Translations under genes and position numbers: made by a program
Notes under the pieces: generated by a model
Database searches by the model: none
The model's input: only the letters and a program-made list of their open reading frames with translations
What the model was told of the DNA's origin: nothing
Shown here: piece after piece, positions 9,567-18,488 of the stretch
How the letters are laid out: each line of letters opens with the position of its first letter
Position numbering within the stretch: position 1 is the first letter of the stretch
NCBI RefSeq assembly: GCF_000802365.1
Contig: NZ_JSZE01000005.1
Span: 15,001-79,000, forward strand
Origin: Xanthomonas cannabis pv. cannabis
Lineage (GTDB): Bacteria > Pseudomonadota > Gammaproteobacteria > Xanthomonadales > Xanthomonadaceae
Reading direction: 5' to 3'
DNA: 64,000 nt

Positions 9567-10232
9567 ATGATGCCGAGACACACACGTTTGGCATTGCTCG
9601 CTGCCGTTGCGGCAGCCGTCGTCGTGGCCCCTGGCCTGGCGCAGGACAAGCCGACGGCCAAGAAACTGTATTGCTGGAACCAGAACGGCGCCCGGGTGTG
9701 CAGCGACACGCTGCCACCGGAGGCGGTGAACCAGGCGCGCGACGAGTTCAACGTCAAGAGCGGGCTGCGCAGCGCCGAGGTGCAGCGCGCGATGAGCAGC
9801 GACGAGCGTGCTGCCGCTGCGGCCAGCGAGCAGCAACGCCAGGCCGATCTGGCCGCCGAGCAGATGCGCCAGCGCACCGACCAGGCGATGCTGATGTCGT
9901 ATCAAAGCGAAGACGACCTGCGCCGGGTGTTCAACGAGCGCATCGCCATCGTCGACAACAACATCCACACCGCGCGCTTCAATGTGACCAGCCTGCGCGA
10001 AGGGCTGGCCAGCATGCTGCGCACGGCCGGCGACCGCGAACTGGCCGGCCAGGCCGTGGCCGACAAGCTGGCTGGCGACATTCAGCAACGCCATCGCGAG
10101 CTGATGGCGCAGTTGCGCCTGCAGACCAGCTTCGAGCAACAACGGGTGGCGCTGGACGGCGAGATCGCCGACATCCTGCAGCGCTACCGCGCCATGAAGG
10201 AACCGCCCGGCGGCGCTCCGCCCGCCGGCTGA
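9567..10232 (+). CDS. secreted coiled-coil protein of unknown function (DUF4124-like N-terminus)
   Basis: A 221-aa product with a clear signal peptide (hydrophobic stretch about residues 8-25, ending near GLAQ), so probably periplasmic. The mature N-terminus KLYCWNQNGARVCSDTLPPE resembles the short DUF4124 domain. The remainder is a long charged helical region rich in Ala, Glu, Gln and Arg, probably a coiled coil. The ATG at 9567 follows a GGGG-rich weak ribosome-binding site. It lies directly after pyrE and 113 bp before parA. The function is unknown; I see no enzyme motif. Confidence 0.82.
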   Translation: MMPRHTRLALLAAVAAAVVVAPGLAQDKPTAKKLYCWNQNGARVCSDTLPPEAVNQARDEFNVKSGLRSAEVQRAMSSDERAAAAASEQQRQADLAAEQMRQRTDQAMLMSYQSEDDLRRVFNERIAIVDNNIHTARFNVTSLREGLASMLRTAGDRELAGQAVADKLAGDIQQRHRELMAQLRLQTSFEQQRVALDGEIADILQRYRAMKEPPGGAPPAG

Positions 10233-10345
10233 GCGGCGGCCGTCATTCCCGTCCAGGCGCACGGTCGCTGCGGGCGGCATTTCCCGATCCGACGCCCTGC
10301 CCGCATAATGGCCGGTCTTACTCCTTGCCCACGAGGCTCTCCCGC

Positions 10346-11143
10346 ATGGCCCGGATCATCGCCATTGCCAACCAGAAGGGCGGCGTCGGCAAGACCACGA
10401 CGGCAGTCAATCTGGCGGCCGGCCTGGCGCGCGCGCCCAAGCGTGTGCTGCTGGTGGATCTGGACTCGCAGGGCAATGCCACCATGGGCAGCGGCATCGA
10501 CAAGCGCGATGTGGCCGCGTCCACCTGCGATCTGCTGCTGGGCGAAAACACCGCGGCCGAGATCCGGGTCACCGCGCCGGAAGGCTTCGACCTGCTGCCG
10601 GGCAACATCGACCTGACTGCCGCCGAGATCCAGCTGATGGACCAGGGCGAGCGCGAGCAGCGGCTCAAGCGCGCGCTGGCGCCGATCCGCGACGAGTACG
10701 ACTTCATCCTGATCGACTGCCCGCCGGCGCTGTCGCTGCTGACGCTCAATGCGCTGACCGCGGCCGATTCGATCATCGTGCCGATGCAGTGCGAGTACTA
10801 CGCGCTGGAAGGGCTCACCGCGCTGCTGGAAACCATCGAAGCGCTGCGCGCCAACCTCAACCCGGCGCTGGAAATCGAAGGCGTGCTGCGCACGATGTTC
10901 GACATCCGCAACAACCTGGCCAACGCAGTGTCGGCGGAGCTGACCGAGCATTTTGGCGACAAGGTGTTCCGCACCATCGTGCCGCGCAACGTGCGCCTGG
11001 CCGAGGCGCCCAGCCATGGCCAGAGCATCGTCGGTTACGACCGCAGCTCCCGGGGTGGCGTGGCCTACCTGGGGCTGGCCGGCGAAATCGTGCGCCGCCA
11101 GAACGACCGTAACAAGGCCGTCCGGCCCGTGGAGACCGTCTGA
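10346..11143 (+). CDS. parA: chromosome-partitioning ATPase ParA
   Basis: ParA/Soj-type ATPase that binds nucleoid DNA and moves ParB-parS complexes. The 265-aa product has the deviant Walker A motif KGGVGKTT near the N-terminus (IAIANQKGGVGKTTTAVNLA), the LLVDLDSQGN A' motif and an IDCPPAL Walker B. It has no N-terminal helix-turn-helix, so it is the short chromosomal type. The stop overlaps the parB start by one base (TGATG), indicating coupling. No gidA/gidB or parS-like site is visible nearby. Confidence 0.97.
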   Translation: MARIIAIANQKGGVGKTTTAVNLAAGLARAPKRVLLVDLDSQGNATMGSGIDKRDVAASTCDLLLGENTAAEIRVTAPEGFDLLPGNIDLTAAEIQLMDQGEREQRLKRALAPIRDEYDFILIDCPPALSLLTLNALTAADSIIVPMQCEYYALEGLTALLETIEALRANLNPALEIEGVLRTMFDIRNNLANAVSAELTEHFGDKVFRTIVPRNVRLAEAPSHGQSIVGYDRSSRGGVAYLGLAGEIVRRQNDRNKAVRPVETV

Positions 11144-12072
11144 TGAGCAAGCCGCCTCTGGCGAAGAAGCGCGGCCTGGGCCGTGGCCTGGAAGCGCTAT
11201 TGGGACCGAAGGGCGCAGCAGCGGCAACGGCGCCCGGCGCCACCAGCGACGACGTGCTGCAGCCGGGTGACACATTGCGCCAGTTGCCGGTAGGCCAGCT
11301 GCAACCGGGCAAGTACCAGCCGCGCCAGGAGATGGACGAGGTCAAGCTGGCCGAGCTGGCGGAGTCGATCAAGGCGCAGGGCGTGATCCAGCCGATCGTG
11401 GCGCGCGAGCTGGCGCCGGGGCAGTTCGAGATCGTGGCCGGCGAACGCCGCTGGCGCGCCTCGCAGCTGGCCGGGCTGACCGAGGTGCCGGTGGTGGTGC
11501 GCGAACTGGACGACCGCACCGTCATCGCGATGGCGCTGATCGAGAACATCCAGCGCGAAGATCTCAACCCGCTGGAAGAAGCGCAGGCGCTGCAGCGGCT
11601 GATCGACGAATTTTCGCTGACCCATGCCGAGGCCGCTGCGGCGGTGGGCCGCTCGCGGGCCTCGGTGTCCAACCTGTTGCGGTTGCTGGAATTGCCGGTG
11701 GCGATCCGGGTGCTGCTGGAAACCCGCCGCCTGGAAATGGGCCATGCGCGGGCGCTGCTCACGCTGGCACCGGAGCTGGCCAGCAAGCTGGCGCAGGAAG
11801 CGGCTGACCAGGGCTGGTCGGTGCGCGAGGTCGAACACCGTGCGCAGCAATTTGCCGCCGGCAAGGTGCCCGGTTCGCTGCGCAAGGGCAAGCCGGTGGC
11901 CGCGGCCCCGCAGGCCGATATCGCCTCGCTGCAGACCGAACTGTCCGAGTCGCTGGGCACCAAGGTGGTGTTCAACCATGGCCGCGGCGGCAAGGGCAAG
12001 CTGGTGATCCATTACACCGACCTGGACACCCTGGAAGGCGTGCTGGAACGTCTGCGCGCGCAGCGCGGCTGA
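11143..12072 (+). CDS. parB: chromosome-partitioning protein ParB
   Basis: DNA-binding CTPase that loads at parS and spreads. The 309-aa protein has the ParB N-terminal domain with the CTP-binding motif GERRWRA, the IENIQREDLNPLEEA segment and a central helix-turn-helix (AEAAAAVGRSRASVSNLLRL). The C-terminal dimerisation domain ends the protein. The basic N-terminus KKRGLGRGLEALLG is the conserved ParA-stimulating segment. It is translationally coupled to parA through TGATG. Confidence 0.97.
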   Translation: MSKPPLAKKRGLGRGLEALLGPKGAAAATAPGATSDDVLQPGDTLRQLPVGQLQPGKYQPRQEMDEVKLAELAESIKAQGVIQPIVARELAPGQFEIVAGERRWRASQLAGLTEVPVVVRELDDRTVIAMALIENIQREDLNPLEEAQALQRLIDEFSLTHAEAAAAVGRSRASVSNLLRLLELPVAIRVLLETRRLEMGHARALLTLAPELASKLAQEAADQGWSVREVEHRAQQFAAGKVPGSLRKGKPVAAAPQADIASLQTELSESLGTKVVFNHGRGGKGKLVIHYTDLDTLEGVLERLRAQRG

Positions 12073-12107
12073 TCGCGGCCGCACATCCAACAGGATCCTC
12101 GTCGGCA

Positions 12108-12416
12108 ATGAATCCCGCCAAGGTGGACCGCCAGCATCTGCTGCAGCTGACCGACCTGCCCAATGTCGGGCCGGCCTGCGAAAAGGACCTGCGCCTGATC
12201 GGTATCCGCGTGCCTGCGCAGCTGCGCGGTCGCGATGCCTACGACATGCATGCACAGCTCTGCCTGCGCACGGGCGTGCTGCACGACCCCTGCGTGATCG
12301 ATGTGTTCCTGTCGATCGTGCGTTTCATGGAAGGCGGGGCGGCGCAGCCGTGGTGGAAGTTCAGCGCCGAACGCAAGGCCAAGCTCGCCAGCGAAGCGCC
12401 GCTCGCGCTGCGGTGA
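12108..12416 (+). CDS. helix-hairpin-helix protein, Cdd1/pathogenicity-locus family
   Basis: A 102-aa protein with a helix-hairpin-helix segment at about residues 12-30 (LLQLTDLPNVGPACEKDLRL), which suggests non-specific DNA contact. Overall pattern, including the HDPCVIDVFLSIVRFMEG segment and C-terminal WWKFSAERK, matches what I know as the Cdd1 (pathogenicity locus) family, some members of which are annotated as mitomycin-resistance related. It follows parB by 35 bp on the same strand. Biochemical function is not established. Confidence 0.75.
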   Translation: MNPAKVDRQHLLQLTDLPNVGPACEKDLRLIGIRVPAQLRGRDAYDMHAQLCLRTGVLHDPCVIDVFLSIVRFMEGGAAQPWWKFSAERKAKLASEAPLALR

Positions 12417-12620
12417 ACGACCACGCATGGCGCGTTGCCGTCCTTCGCTGGAGCACCGCATGAGCCGCGCCCACCGCGAGCCGAGCCTGGCGCCCTGCGC
12501 ACTGCAGGCACGTCAGCAGCATCAACCCGCCGGCGCCGCATGCAGCCATGCCTTTGGCGGCTGGCGCATGCAGATCGATCGCACCGGCCTTTTGTTTCCG
12601 CATTTTTCAGGATCACAGCC

Positions 12621-13586
12621 ATGACCATCCTCGTCACCGGCGCCGCCGGTTTCATCGGTGCCTACACCTGCCGCGCGCTGGCCGCGCGTGGCGACACGGT
12701 GGTGGGTCTGGACAACTACAACAGCTACTACGATCCGCAGCTCAAGCACGACCGGGTTGCCGCGTTGTGCCCGGACATCGATCTGCGCACGCTGGACCTG
12801 ACCGACCGCGATGGCCTGGCGGCGCTGTTCGACGAGATCCGGCCCACCCGCGTGGTACATCTGGCCGCGCAGGCCGGGGTTCGCTACTCGCTGGAAAACC
12901 CGCATGCCTACGTCGACAGCAACCTGGCCGGGTTCGTCAACATGCTGGAGCTGTGCCGGCACCGCGGCGTACAGCACCTGGTGTATGCCTCCAGCAGCTC
13001 GGTGTACGGCGATTCGGCCACGCCACCGTTCTCCGAAGACCAGCGCGTGGACCAGCCACGCTCGCTGTATGCGGCGACCAAGGCCGCCAACGAATTGATG
13101 GGCTACACCTATGCGCAGTTGTACGGCCTGCGCGCGACCGGGCTGCGCTTCTTCACCGTGTATGGCCCGTGGGGCCGGCCGGACATGGCGCCGCTGCTTT
13201 TCAGCCGCGCGGTGCTGGCCGGGCGCCCGATCGAGGTGTTCAACCACGGCAGGATGCAACGCGACTTCACGTTCGTGGACGACATCGTGGCCGGCGTGCT
13301 CGGCGCGCTGGACGCGCCAAGCAGCGAGCCGATACCGCACCGGGTGTTCAACCTGGGCAACCACACGCCGGTGGAGCTGGAATATTTCATCGACGTGATC
13401 GCCCAGGCCGCCGGCCGGCCGGCCGACAAGGTCTACCGGCCGATGCAGCCGGGCGACATGATCCGCACCATGGCCGACACCCGGCGCGCGCAGGCGGCGT
13501 TCGGCTTCGAACCGGCCACGCCGGTCGAACGCGGATTGCCGCAGGTGGTGGACTGGTGCCGCAGCTACTTCGGCGAGCGCGCTTAG
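12621..13586 (+). CDS. NAD-dependent sugar-nucleotide epimerase (UDP-glucuronate 4-epimerase-like)
   Basis: Extended short-chain dehydrogenase acting on a nucleotide sugar, probably for surface polysaccharide or lipopolysaccharide. The 321-aa product has the NAD-binding GAAGFIG motif at residues 8-14, ASSSSVYGDS, the catalytic YAATK, and the DNYNSYYDPQLK loop typical of UDP-glucuronate/UDP-glucose 4-epimerases (CapI/LpsL-like). The ATG at 12621 gives the standard N-terminus. A polyprenyl-phosphate-type glycosyltransferase lies 0.5 kb downstream. Substrate is inferred. Confidence 0.88.
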   Translation: MTILVTGAAGFIGAYTCRALAARGDTVVGLDNYNSYYDPQLKHDRVAALCPDIDLRTLDLTDRDGLAALFDEIRPTRVVHLAAQAGVRYSLENPHAYVDSNLAGFVNMLELCRHRGVQHLVYASSSSVYGDSATPPFSEDQRVDQPRSLYAATKAANELMGYTYAQLYGLRATGLRFFTVYGPWGRPDMAPLLFSRAVLAGRPIEVFNHGRMQRDFTFVDDIVAGVLGALDAPSSEPIPHRVFNLGNHTPVELEYFIDVIAQAAGRPADKVYRPMQPGDMIRTMADTRRAQAAFGFEPATPVERGLPQVVDWCRSYFGERA

Positions 13587-14093
13587 AGCGACTGACAACG
13601 CTGCTGCGCAGCCGCCAGGCGGGTCCGGCCGGTGCCCGGAATCGGCATGATCTGCTCGTACTCCGGTTCCTGCGCGCCGTCCGCTCCCACCTGACCACCG
13701 TTCACCAGGTCTAGCCCCTCTCGGCCCTGGGGTCGGGATCGGTGTGTTGGCGGCTGCCGGAGGCGCGCAGCATTGGCTTGCAGTGGCTGACCGGTGTGGT
13801 TTTGGGCTGCGAGGCGACATCGCATGGCCATCTTGCCGCCTCTCGTCGCCCGCGCAGCAGCTGATCGCAGGGCAGACCGCGGTGCAAGACCCTGGCGTGG
13901 CTGCGCTGACACGGCATGATCCGGGTATTGGCCCGCGCCGTTGCCGTCTCTGCTTGCGCCCAACCACACGCTACAGGCCGCTTGCGGGTCGCAGCCCGGC
14001 ACATGAGGTGTGCTTGCTTCATGCCTGACTCAGACAGTCAGGGCACAATGCGCGATCTTTTTCGCTCAGCCTTCATCCGGCCACCACGAATCC
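13587..14093. other. intergenic, nothing recognised
   Basis: Short open frames on both strands show no family resemblance, and no strong hairpin, repeat or promoter stands out. It probably contains the promoter of the downstream glycosyltransferase pair. Confidence 0.4.
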
Positions 14094-14816
14094 ATGAGCC
14101 AACCTCAGCTTTCCGTCGTCGTCCCGGTGTTCAATGAGCGCGACAACGTCGCGGCCCTGGTCGAGGAAATCACGCGCGCCTTGCGCGGGGTGGTGGCCTT
14201 CGAAATCGTCTATGTCGACGACCATTCGCGCGATGACACCCTGGCGGTGCTGCAAGGCCTGAAGGCCACCACGCCGGAGCTGCGCGTGCTGCATCACCTG
14301 ACCCAGAGCGGCCAGAGCACGGCGGTACGCAGCGGGGTCAAGGCCGCGCGCGCCAGCTGGATCGCCACGCTCGACGGCGATGGCCAGAACGACCCGGCCG
14401 ACATCCCCAAGCTGCTGATCGCGCGCAGCCAGGCACAGGCGCAGGTCAAGTTGTTCGCCGGGTGGCGGGTCAACCGCCAGGACTCCGGCTCCAAGCGCTG
14501 GGCCAGCAAGTGGGCCAATGCGATCCGCTCGCGCATGCTGCAGGACAACACGCCCGACACCGGCTGCGGCATCAAGCTGTTCGAGCGCGAGGCGTTTCTG
14601 GACCTGCCCTATTTCGACCACATGCACCGCTATCTGCCGGCACTGATGCAGCGCGCCGGCTGGCGCACGGTGAGCGTGCCGGTGAACCACCGCCATCGCA
14701 CCGCCGGCGTGTCCAAGTACAACAACCTCAATCGCGCCCTGGTCGGTATCCGCGACCTGCGCGGCGTGGCGTGGCTGATCACCCGCAGCAAGCGCACCGA
14801 GGTGGAGGAACGTTGA
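14094..14816 (+). CDS. family 2 glycosyltransferase, polyprenyl-phosphate sugar synthase-like
   Basis: Likely transfers a sugar from a nucleotide donor to undecaprenyl phosphate at the cytoplasmic membrane face. The 240-aa GT-A protein starts MSQPQLSVVVPVFNERDNV, has DDHSRDDT, then LDGDGQNDP containing the metal-binding DxD, followed by DTGCGIKLF. It lacks the C-terminal transmembrane helices of ArnC/GtrB and so resembles the soluble DPM1 type. Its stop overlaps the start of the next gene by one base (TGATG), so the LAB_N protein is probably its functional partner. Confidence 0.88.
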   Translation: MSQPQLSVVVPVFNERDNVAALVEEITRALRGVVAFEIVYVDDHSRDDTLAVLQGLKATTPELRVLHHLTQSGQSTAVRSGVKAARASWIATLDGDGQNDPADIPKLLIARSQAQAQVKLFAGWRVNRQDSGSKRWASKWANAIRSRMLQDNTPDTGCGIKLFEREAFLDLPYFDHMHRYLPALMQRAGWRTVSVPVNHRHRTAGVSKYNNLNRALVGIRDLRGVAWLITRSKRTEVEER

Positions 14817-15157
14817 TGGAACCGTCGTTTCTCGATCAGCAGCTGACCTGGCTGTACTGGACCGGCATCCACGTCACCGGCTGGAAGCTGATCGGCTATG
14901 TGGGCGCGCTGATGTTCGGCGGCCGCTGGCTTGTGCAGTTCGTGGCCTCCAAGCGCGCCGGCAAGCCGGTGATCCCGCGCCTATTCTGGTACATGAGCGT
15001 GGTCGGCAGCCTGATGACGCTGAGCTACTTCGTGTTCTCGGCCAAGCAGGATTCGGTGGGCGTGCTGCAGAACCTGTTCCCGGCATTTACCGCGTTCTAC
15101 AGCCTGTATCTGGACGTGAAGCATCGCGGCTGGAAGCGCGATCGCGCGGCGCATTGA
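14816..15157 (+). CDS. LAB_N-domain membrane protein
   Basis: A 113-aa integral membrane protein with three predicted transmembrane helices, matching the lipid-A-biosynthesis N-terminal (LAB_N) family. Conserved features are GWKLIGYVGALMFGGRWLVQ, the SKRAGKPVIPRLFWYMSVVG loop, and C-terminal FPAFTAFYSLYL. Stand-alone LAB_N proteins usually occur beside polyprenyl-phosphate glycosyltransferases, as here. A role in moving or using the lipid-linked sugar is inference. Confidence 0.88.
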   Translation: MEPSFLDQQLTWLYWTGIHVTGWKLIGYVGALMFGGRWLVQFVASKRAGKPVIPRLFWYMSVVGSLMTLSYFVFSAKQDSVGVLQNLFPAFTAFYSLYLDVKHRGWKRDRAAH

Positions 15158-15498
15158 TGTGTTGCCGGGATTGCGGACGTGCGCGGTCACCGGCGCAGGC
15201 GATGGCCTTGCGGGCGGGATAGGCGTCGCCAAGCCGCAGGGATTGATGGACGTCTGAGGGCGCGATCGCCGCTTGGCATGTGCTGCGGTGCGGGCGCGTA
15301 GACCAGACGCGTGGCGTCTGCCACGGTCCGGTGCGGGTGCCGACTGTGTGGCGACCGGATGGATCCGTCATGGCGGGTTGTCACGCGCGAGTGCCGGCGC
15401 TTGGTAGCCGAGTCGTACACGAGGCTGCGAAGCTTACCGACCTGCGCGCGGGAAGCTGACCGATAGTGCCGCCATCACCCCGTCGGCAGGCTGTGCGC
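15158..15498. other. intergenic, nothing recognised
   Basis: GC-rich sequence with no convincing coding, RNA or repeat signal. Confidence 0.35.
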
Positions 15499-16026
15499 AT
15501 GTCCAGCACGCGCCACTTTCCCCTGCCCCTGCCTGCGCCCACTGCGGCGTGTTGGTCGCTGTGCCTGCATGCACATCAGGGTGTGCCTTTGTTTGCAGAC
15601 TGGCGCTGCGCGCGTGCTGCGGCCGCCAGTCTGGCCCTGCCGGGCCAGTGGCCTGGCGCGCGGCTGCTGTGCTGGGTGCTGCTGCCACGACGGTGGTGCG
15701 CCCTGGTGCAGGCACCGGGCAAGGCCGCCGTGCTGCAGCTGGCGCTTGCTGCACGACAGGCCGCCGGCGATGCCGTCAATCGTGCGCGCGGGCGCGGCGG
15801 CACGGTCTGGCAGCCGGACATCGAGGCGACCGCGCTTGCGCCGCAGGCCGACCACCGCCACTTTGCGCGCAGCCTGGTGGCCTTGCCGTTGCGCGCGGGC
15901 CTGGCCGAGCGGATCGGCGCGTATCCGTATTGGGATGCGGTGTGGTTGCCCGACCAGCGCGATGCTGCACCACTGCGTGCGCCCCACCCTCCCGCGCAGC
16001 TGGCAGCAACAGGTGGCACGCGGTGA
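15499..16026 (+). CDS. degenerate REP-associated tyrosine transposase (RAYT)-like protein
   Basis: A 175-aa ORF whose C-terminal half contains HFARSLVALPLRAGLAERIG followed by AYPYWDAVWL, which is the RAYT/Y1-transposase tail (normally IARYIVxNPVRAGLV, then YPYWDAVWL). Upstream, LLCWVLLPRRWCALVQ lies where active RAYTs have the HuH motif (AWVLMPDHxHxLL). Both metal-binding histidines appear replaced here, as RWC. The N-terminal strand region is also altered. The frame is open throughout, so it may be expressed, but transposase activity is not expected. It could be a domesticated REP-binding protein or a decaying gene. Confidence 0.65.
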   Translation: MSSTRHFPLPLPAPTAACWSLCLHAHQGVPLFADWRCARAAAASLALPGQWPGARLLCWVLLPRRWCALVQAPGKAAVLQLALAARQAAGDAVNRARGRGGTVWQPDIEATALAPQADHRHFARSLVALPLRAGLAERIGAYPYWDAVWLPDQRDAAPLRAPHPPAQLAATGGTR

Positions 16027-16130
16027 GCCGCGTCGACGCCGGCGCTTCATCGAGGCGGGCGGTCGATGTCCGCGTCGGCGCGCGCCCTGGCGTTCTGCAG
16101 GCAGGGCGGTGCGCCGCAAGCGTGCGGTGT

Positions 16131-18476
16131 TCAGAACGCCAGCGGGTGTTCCGGCAGCAGGGCCTGCAGTTCGCTGCGGAACAGCGCGCGGATGCGCTCC
16201 AGCGCGGCCTCGCTGTCGGCCTCGAAACGCAGCACCAGGATCGGCGTGGTATTGGAGGCGCGCACCAGGCCCCAGCCGTCCACGAAGTCCGCGCGCAATC
16301 CGTCTATCGTGGACAGGCGCGCCGATTCGAACGGCGATTCTTCGCCAGCCTGCGCACGCTCCACAAACCGCGCCACCAGTGCATGCGCATCGCCGTCCAC
16401 CGGGACCTTGATCTCCGGCGTGGACACGCTCTCGGGCAGCGCGTCCAGCACCTCGGACGGGGTTTCCTCGCGCTGGGCCAGGATCTCCAGCAGGCGTGCG
16501 GCAGCATAGATGCCGTCGTCGAATCCGTACCAGCGTTCCTTGAAGAAGAAGTGCCCGCTCATCTCACCGGCCAGTTCGGCGTCGGTCTCGCGCATCTTGG
16601 ACTTGATCAGCGAATGCCCGGTCTTCCACATCAGTGGGCTGCCGCCGTTGCGCAGCACGTAGTCGGACAGCTTGCCGGTGCACTTCACATCGTAGATGAC
16701 CAGCGCGCCGGGATTGCGCTGCAGCACGTCGGCGGCAAACAGCATCAGCAAGCGGTCCGGGAACACGACCGTGCCTTTCTTGGTCACCACGCCCAGGCGG
16801 TCGGCATCGCCATCGAAGGCCACGCCGATGTCTGCATCGAAGCGCTGCACCATGTTCACCAGGTCGTCGAGATTGTGCGGCTCGCTCGGGTCGGGGTGAT
16901 GATTGGGGAAGGTGCCGTCGATGTCGCAATACAGCGGCACGACCTCGGCACCGATGGCCTCCAGCAGGCGTGGCGCGATGTCGCCGGCCGCACCATTGCC
17001 AGCGTCCACCACCACCTTGATCGGGCGGTCGAGCTGCACGTCGTCGGCAATGCGCTGGATGTAGGCATCGCTGATGTCGCGCTGCTCCAGGTCGCCAGGC
17101 GTGGCCGCGGTATGCAGCCGGCCTTCGTTGATGCGCTGATGCAGTTCGGTGATGGCCGCGCCGGACAGCGTCTCGCCCCCGATGACGATCTTGAAGCCGT
17201 TGTAGTCCGGCGGGTTATGGCTGCCGGTCACCGCCACGCAGCTGCCGGCGCGCAGTTCATAGGCACCGAAGTACACCACCGGCGTGGGCGCCAGACCGAT
17301 GTCGGTCACGTTGCAGCCGGCACGCCGCAGGCCTTCGATCAGGCCAGTGGCCAGCTCCGGCCCGGACAACCGCCCATCGCGGCCCACCACCACATCGCGC
17401 AGACCCTGCGCCTGCATCACGCTGCCGATGGCCTGGCCGATCAGCGCTGCAACCCCGGGAGTGAGCTCCTTCCCGACCACCCCGCGGATGTCGTAGGCGC
17501 GGAACATGTCGGTGGCGACCTGGACCACCGGCAGCGGCGGTGGCGGTGCAGGCGATACCGCCTGGTCCAGCGCACGCGCGTCGCTGGCAAGGCTGGCGTC
17601 GTGCTGCAGGCTTTGACTGAAGGTGGGCTCGTCGGCCGTGGTATCGCCGGCAACGCGACGACGTGGCAGTGCCACCCGGCCACGGCTTGCCAGCACCAGC
17701 AACACGGCAATGGCCAGCAACAAGGCGGCCACGATGGCGCACCCCAGCGCGCCCAGACCCAATGGGCCGTTGTCGCTCTGCGGTACCGCAGCGGCCACGC
17801 GCAAGCCACTGGTGCCGAGCGGGCGTGCCAGGGTTTCGGCGGCATCGGCCAGGCCTACGTCGCCTTGTTGGGCCACGTTGTAGCTGCCCTGGCGCAAGGC
17901 CAGGTAGGCGCTGCCGGGCACGGCGATCGCATCCAGCGGGCCGATCAGGCGCAACAGCGGCAGCCGGGCATACGCCACCGCCGGCTGCGCGCCCAGGCGC
18001 ACTGCGGCAGCCACGCCCAAACGTACCTGCCTGGCATCGCGCACCACATGGACCTGCGCACGCTCGGCCACCAGCGCCGATTCGAGCAGGCTCAGTCGCG
18101 CATAGCCGAAGTCCTTGGGATTGGCATAGGCGGCGGCCAGATCGCCGGGCAGCACCTGCACGTCCTCGGCGCCCTTGAAGCGCTCGCGGATCGCCGAGGC
18201 GGCGGCCAGCGCATCGCCGTTGGCCAACGCAGCGGCCACCGGCGGCTGTTTGAGCACCGCGTCGAGCTGGCTGGCCTGCGCAGACATTGCCTGGCTGACA
18301 TCCTGCACGGCGCGATCGCGCGCCTGTTCCAGGTCGTGCGCAATCGCGTCCTCACGCCATTGCGTGTAGCTGCTCCAGCCAAACCAGGCCGCCAGCAGCA
18401 CCAGCACGCCCCCCAGCACCGGACCACTCGTACGCACGCTGGACATCGACTGCCTGCGCTCGTTCGCCTTGCTCAT
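16131..18476 (-). CDS. algC: membrane-anchored phosphomannomutase/phosphoglucomutase (AlgC-type)
   Basis: Interconverts mannose/glucose 6- and 1-phosphates for exopolysaccharide and lipopolysaccharide sugars. The 781-aa protein is far longer than the ~450-aa standard enzyme. The catalytic part begins about residue 322 (MFRAYDIRG), with phosphoserine loop TGSHNP near 419, metal loop DGDADRLG and sugar loop GEMSGH. The extra N-terminus has transmembrane helices at about 17-36 and 243-263 enclosing a ~200-residue presumably periplasmic helical region. It lies 12 bp from dut, in the coaBC-dut-algC order seen in pseudomonads. The xanA gene proper would be elsewhere. Confidence 0.92.
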   Translation of the reverse strand: MSKANERRQSMSSVRTSGPVLGGVLVLLAAWFGWSSYTQWREDAIAHDLEQARDRAVQDVSQAMSAQASQLDAVLKQPPVAAALANGDALAAASAIRERFKGAEDVQVLPGDLAAAYANPKDFGYARLSLLESALVAERAQVHVVRDARQVRLGVAAAVRLGAQPAVAYARLPLLRLIGPLDAIAVPGSAYLALRQGSYNVAQQGDVGLADAAETLARPLGTSGLRVAAAVPQSDNGPLGLGALGCAIVAALLLAIAVLLVLASRGRVALPRRRVAGDTTADEPTFSQSLQHDASLASDARALDQAVSPAPPPPLPVVQVATDMFRAYDIRGVVGKELTPGVAALIGQAIGSVMQAQGLRDVVVGRDGRLSGPELATGLIEGLRRAGCNVTDIGLAPTPVVYFGAYELRAGSCVAVTGSHNPPDYNGFKIVIGGETLSGAAITELHQRINEGRLHTAATPGDLEQRDISDAYIQRIADDVQLDRPIKVVVDAGNGAAGDIAPRLLEAIGAEVVPLYCDIDGTFPNHHPDPSEPHNLDDLVNMVQRFDADIGVAFDGDADRLGVVTKKGTVVFPDRLLMLFAADVLQRNPGALVIYDVKCTGKLSDYVLRNGGSPLMWKTGHSLIKSKMRETDAELAGEMSGHFFFKERWYGFDDGIYAAARLLEILAQREETPSEVLDALPESVSTPEIKVPVDGDAHALVARFVERAQAGEESPFESARLSTIDGLRADFVDGWGLVRASNTTPILVLRFEADSEAALERIRALFRSELQALLPEHPLAF

Positions 18477-18488
18477 GTGACTCCCCCG

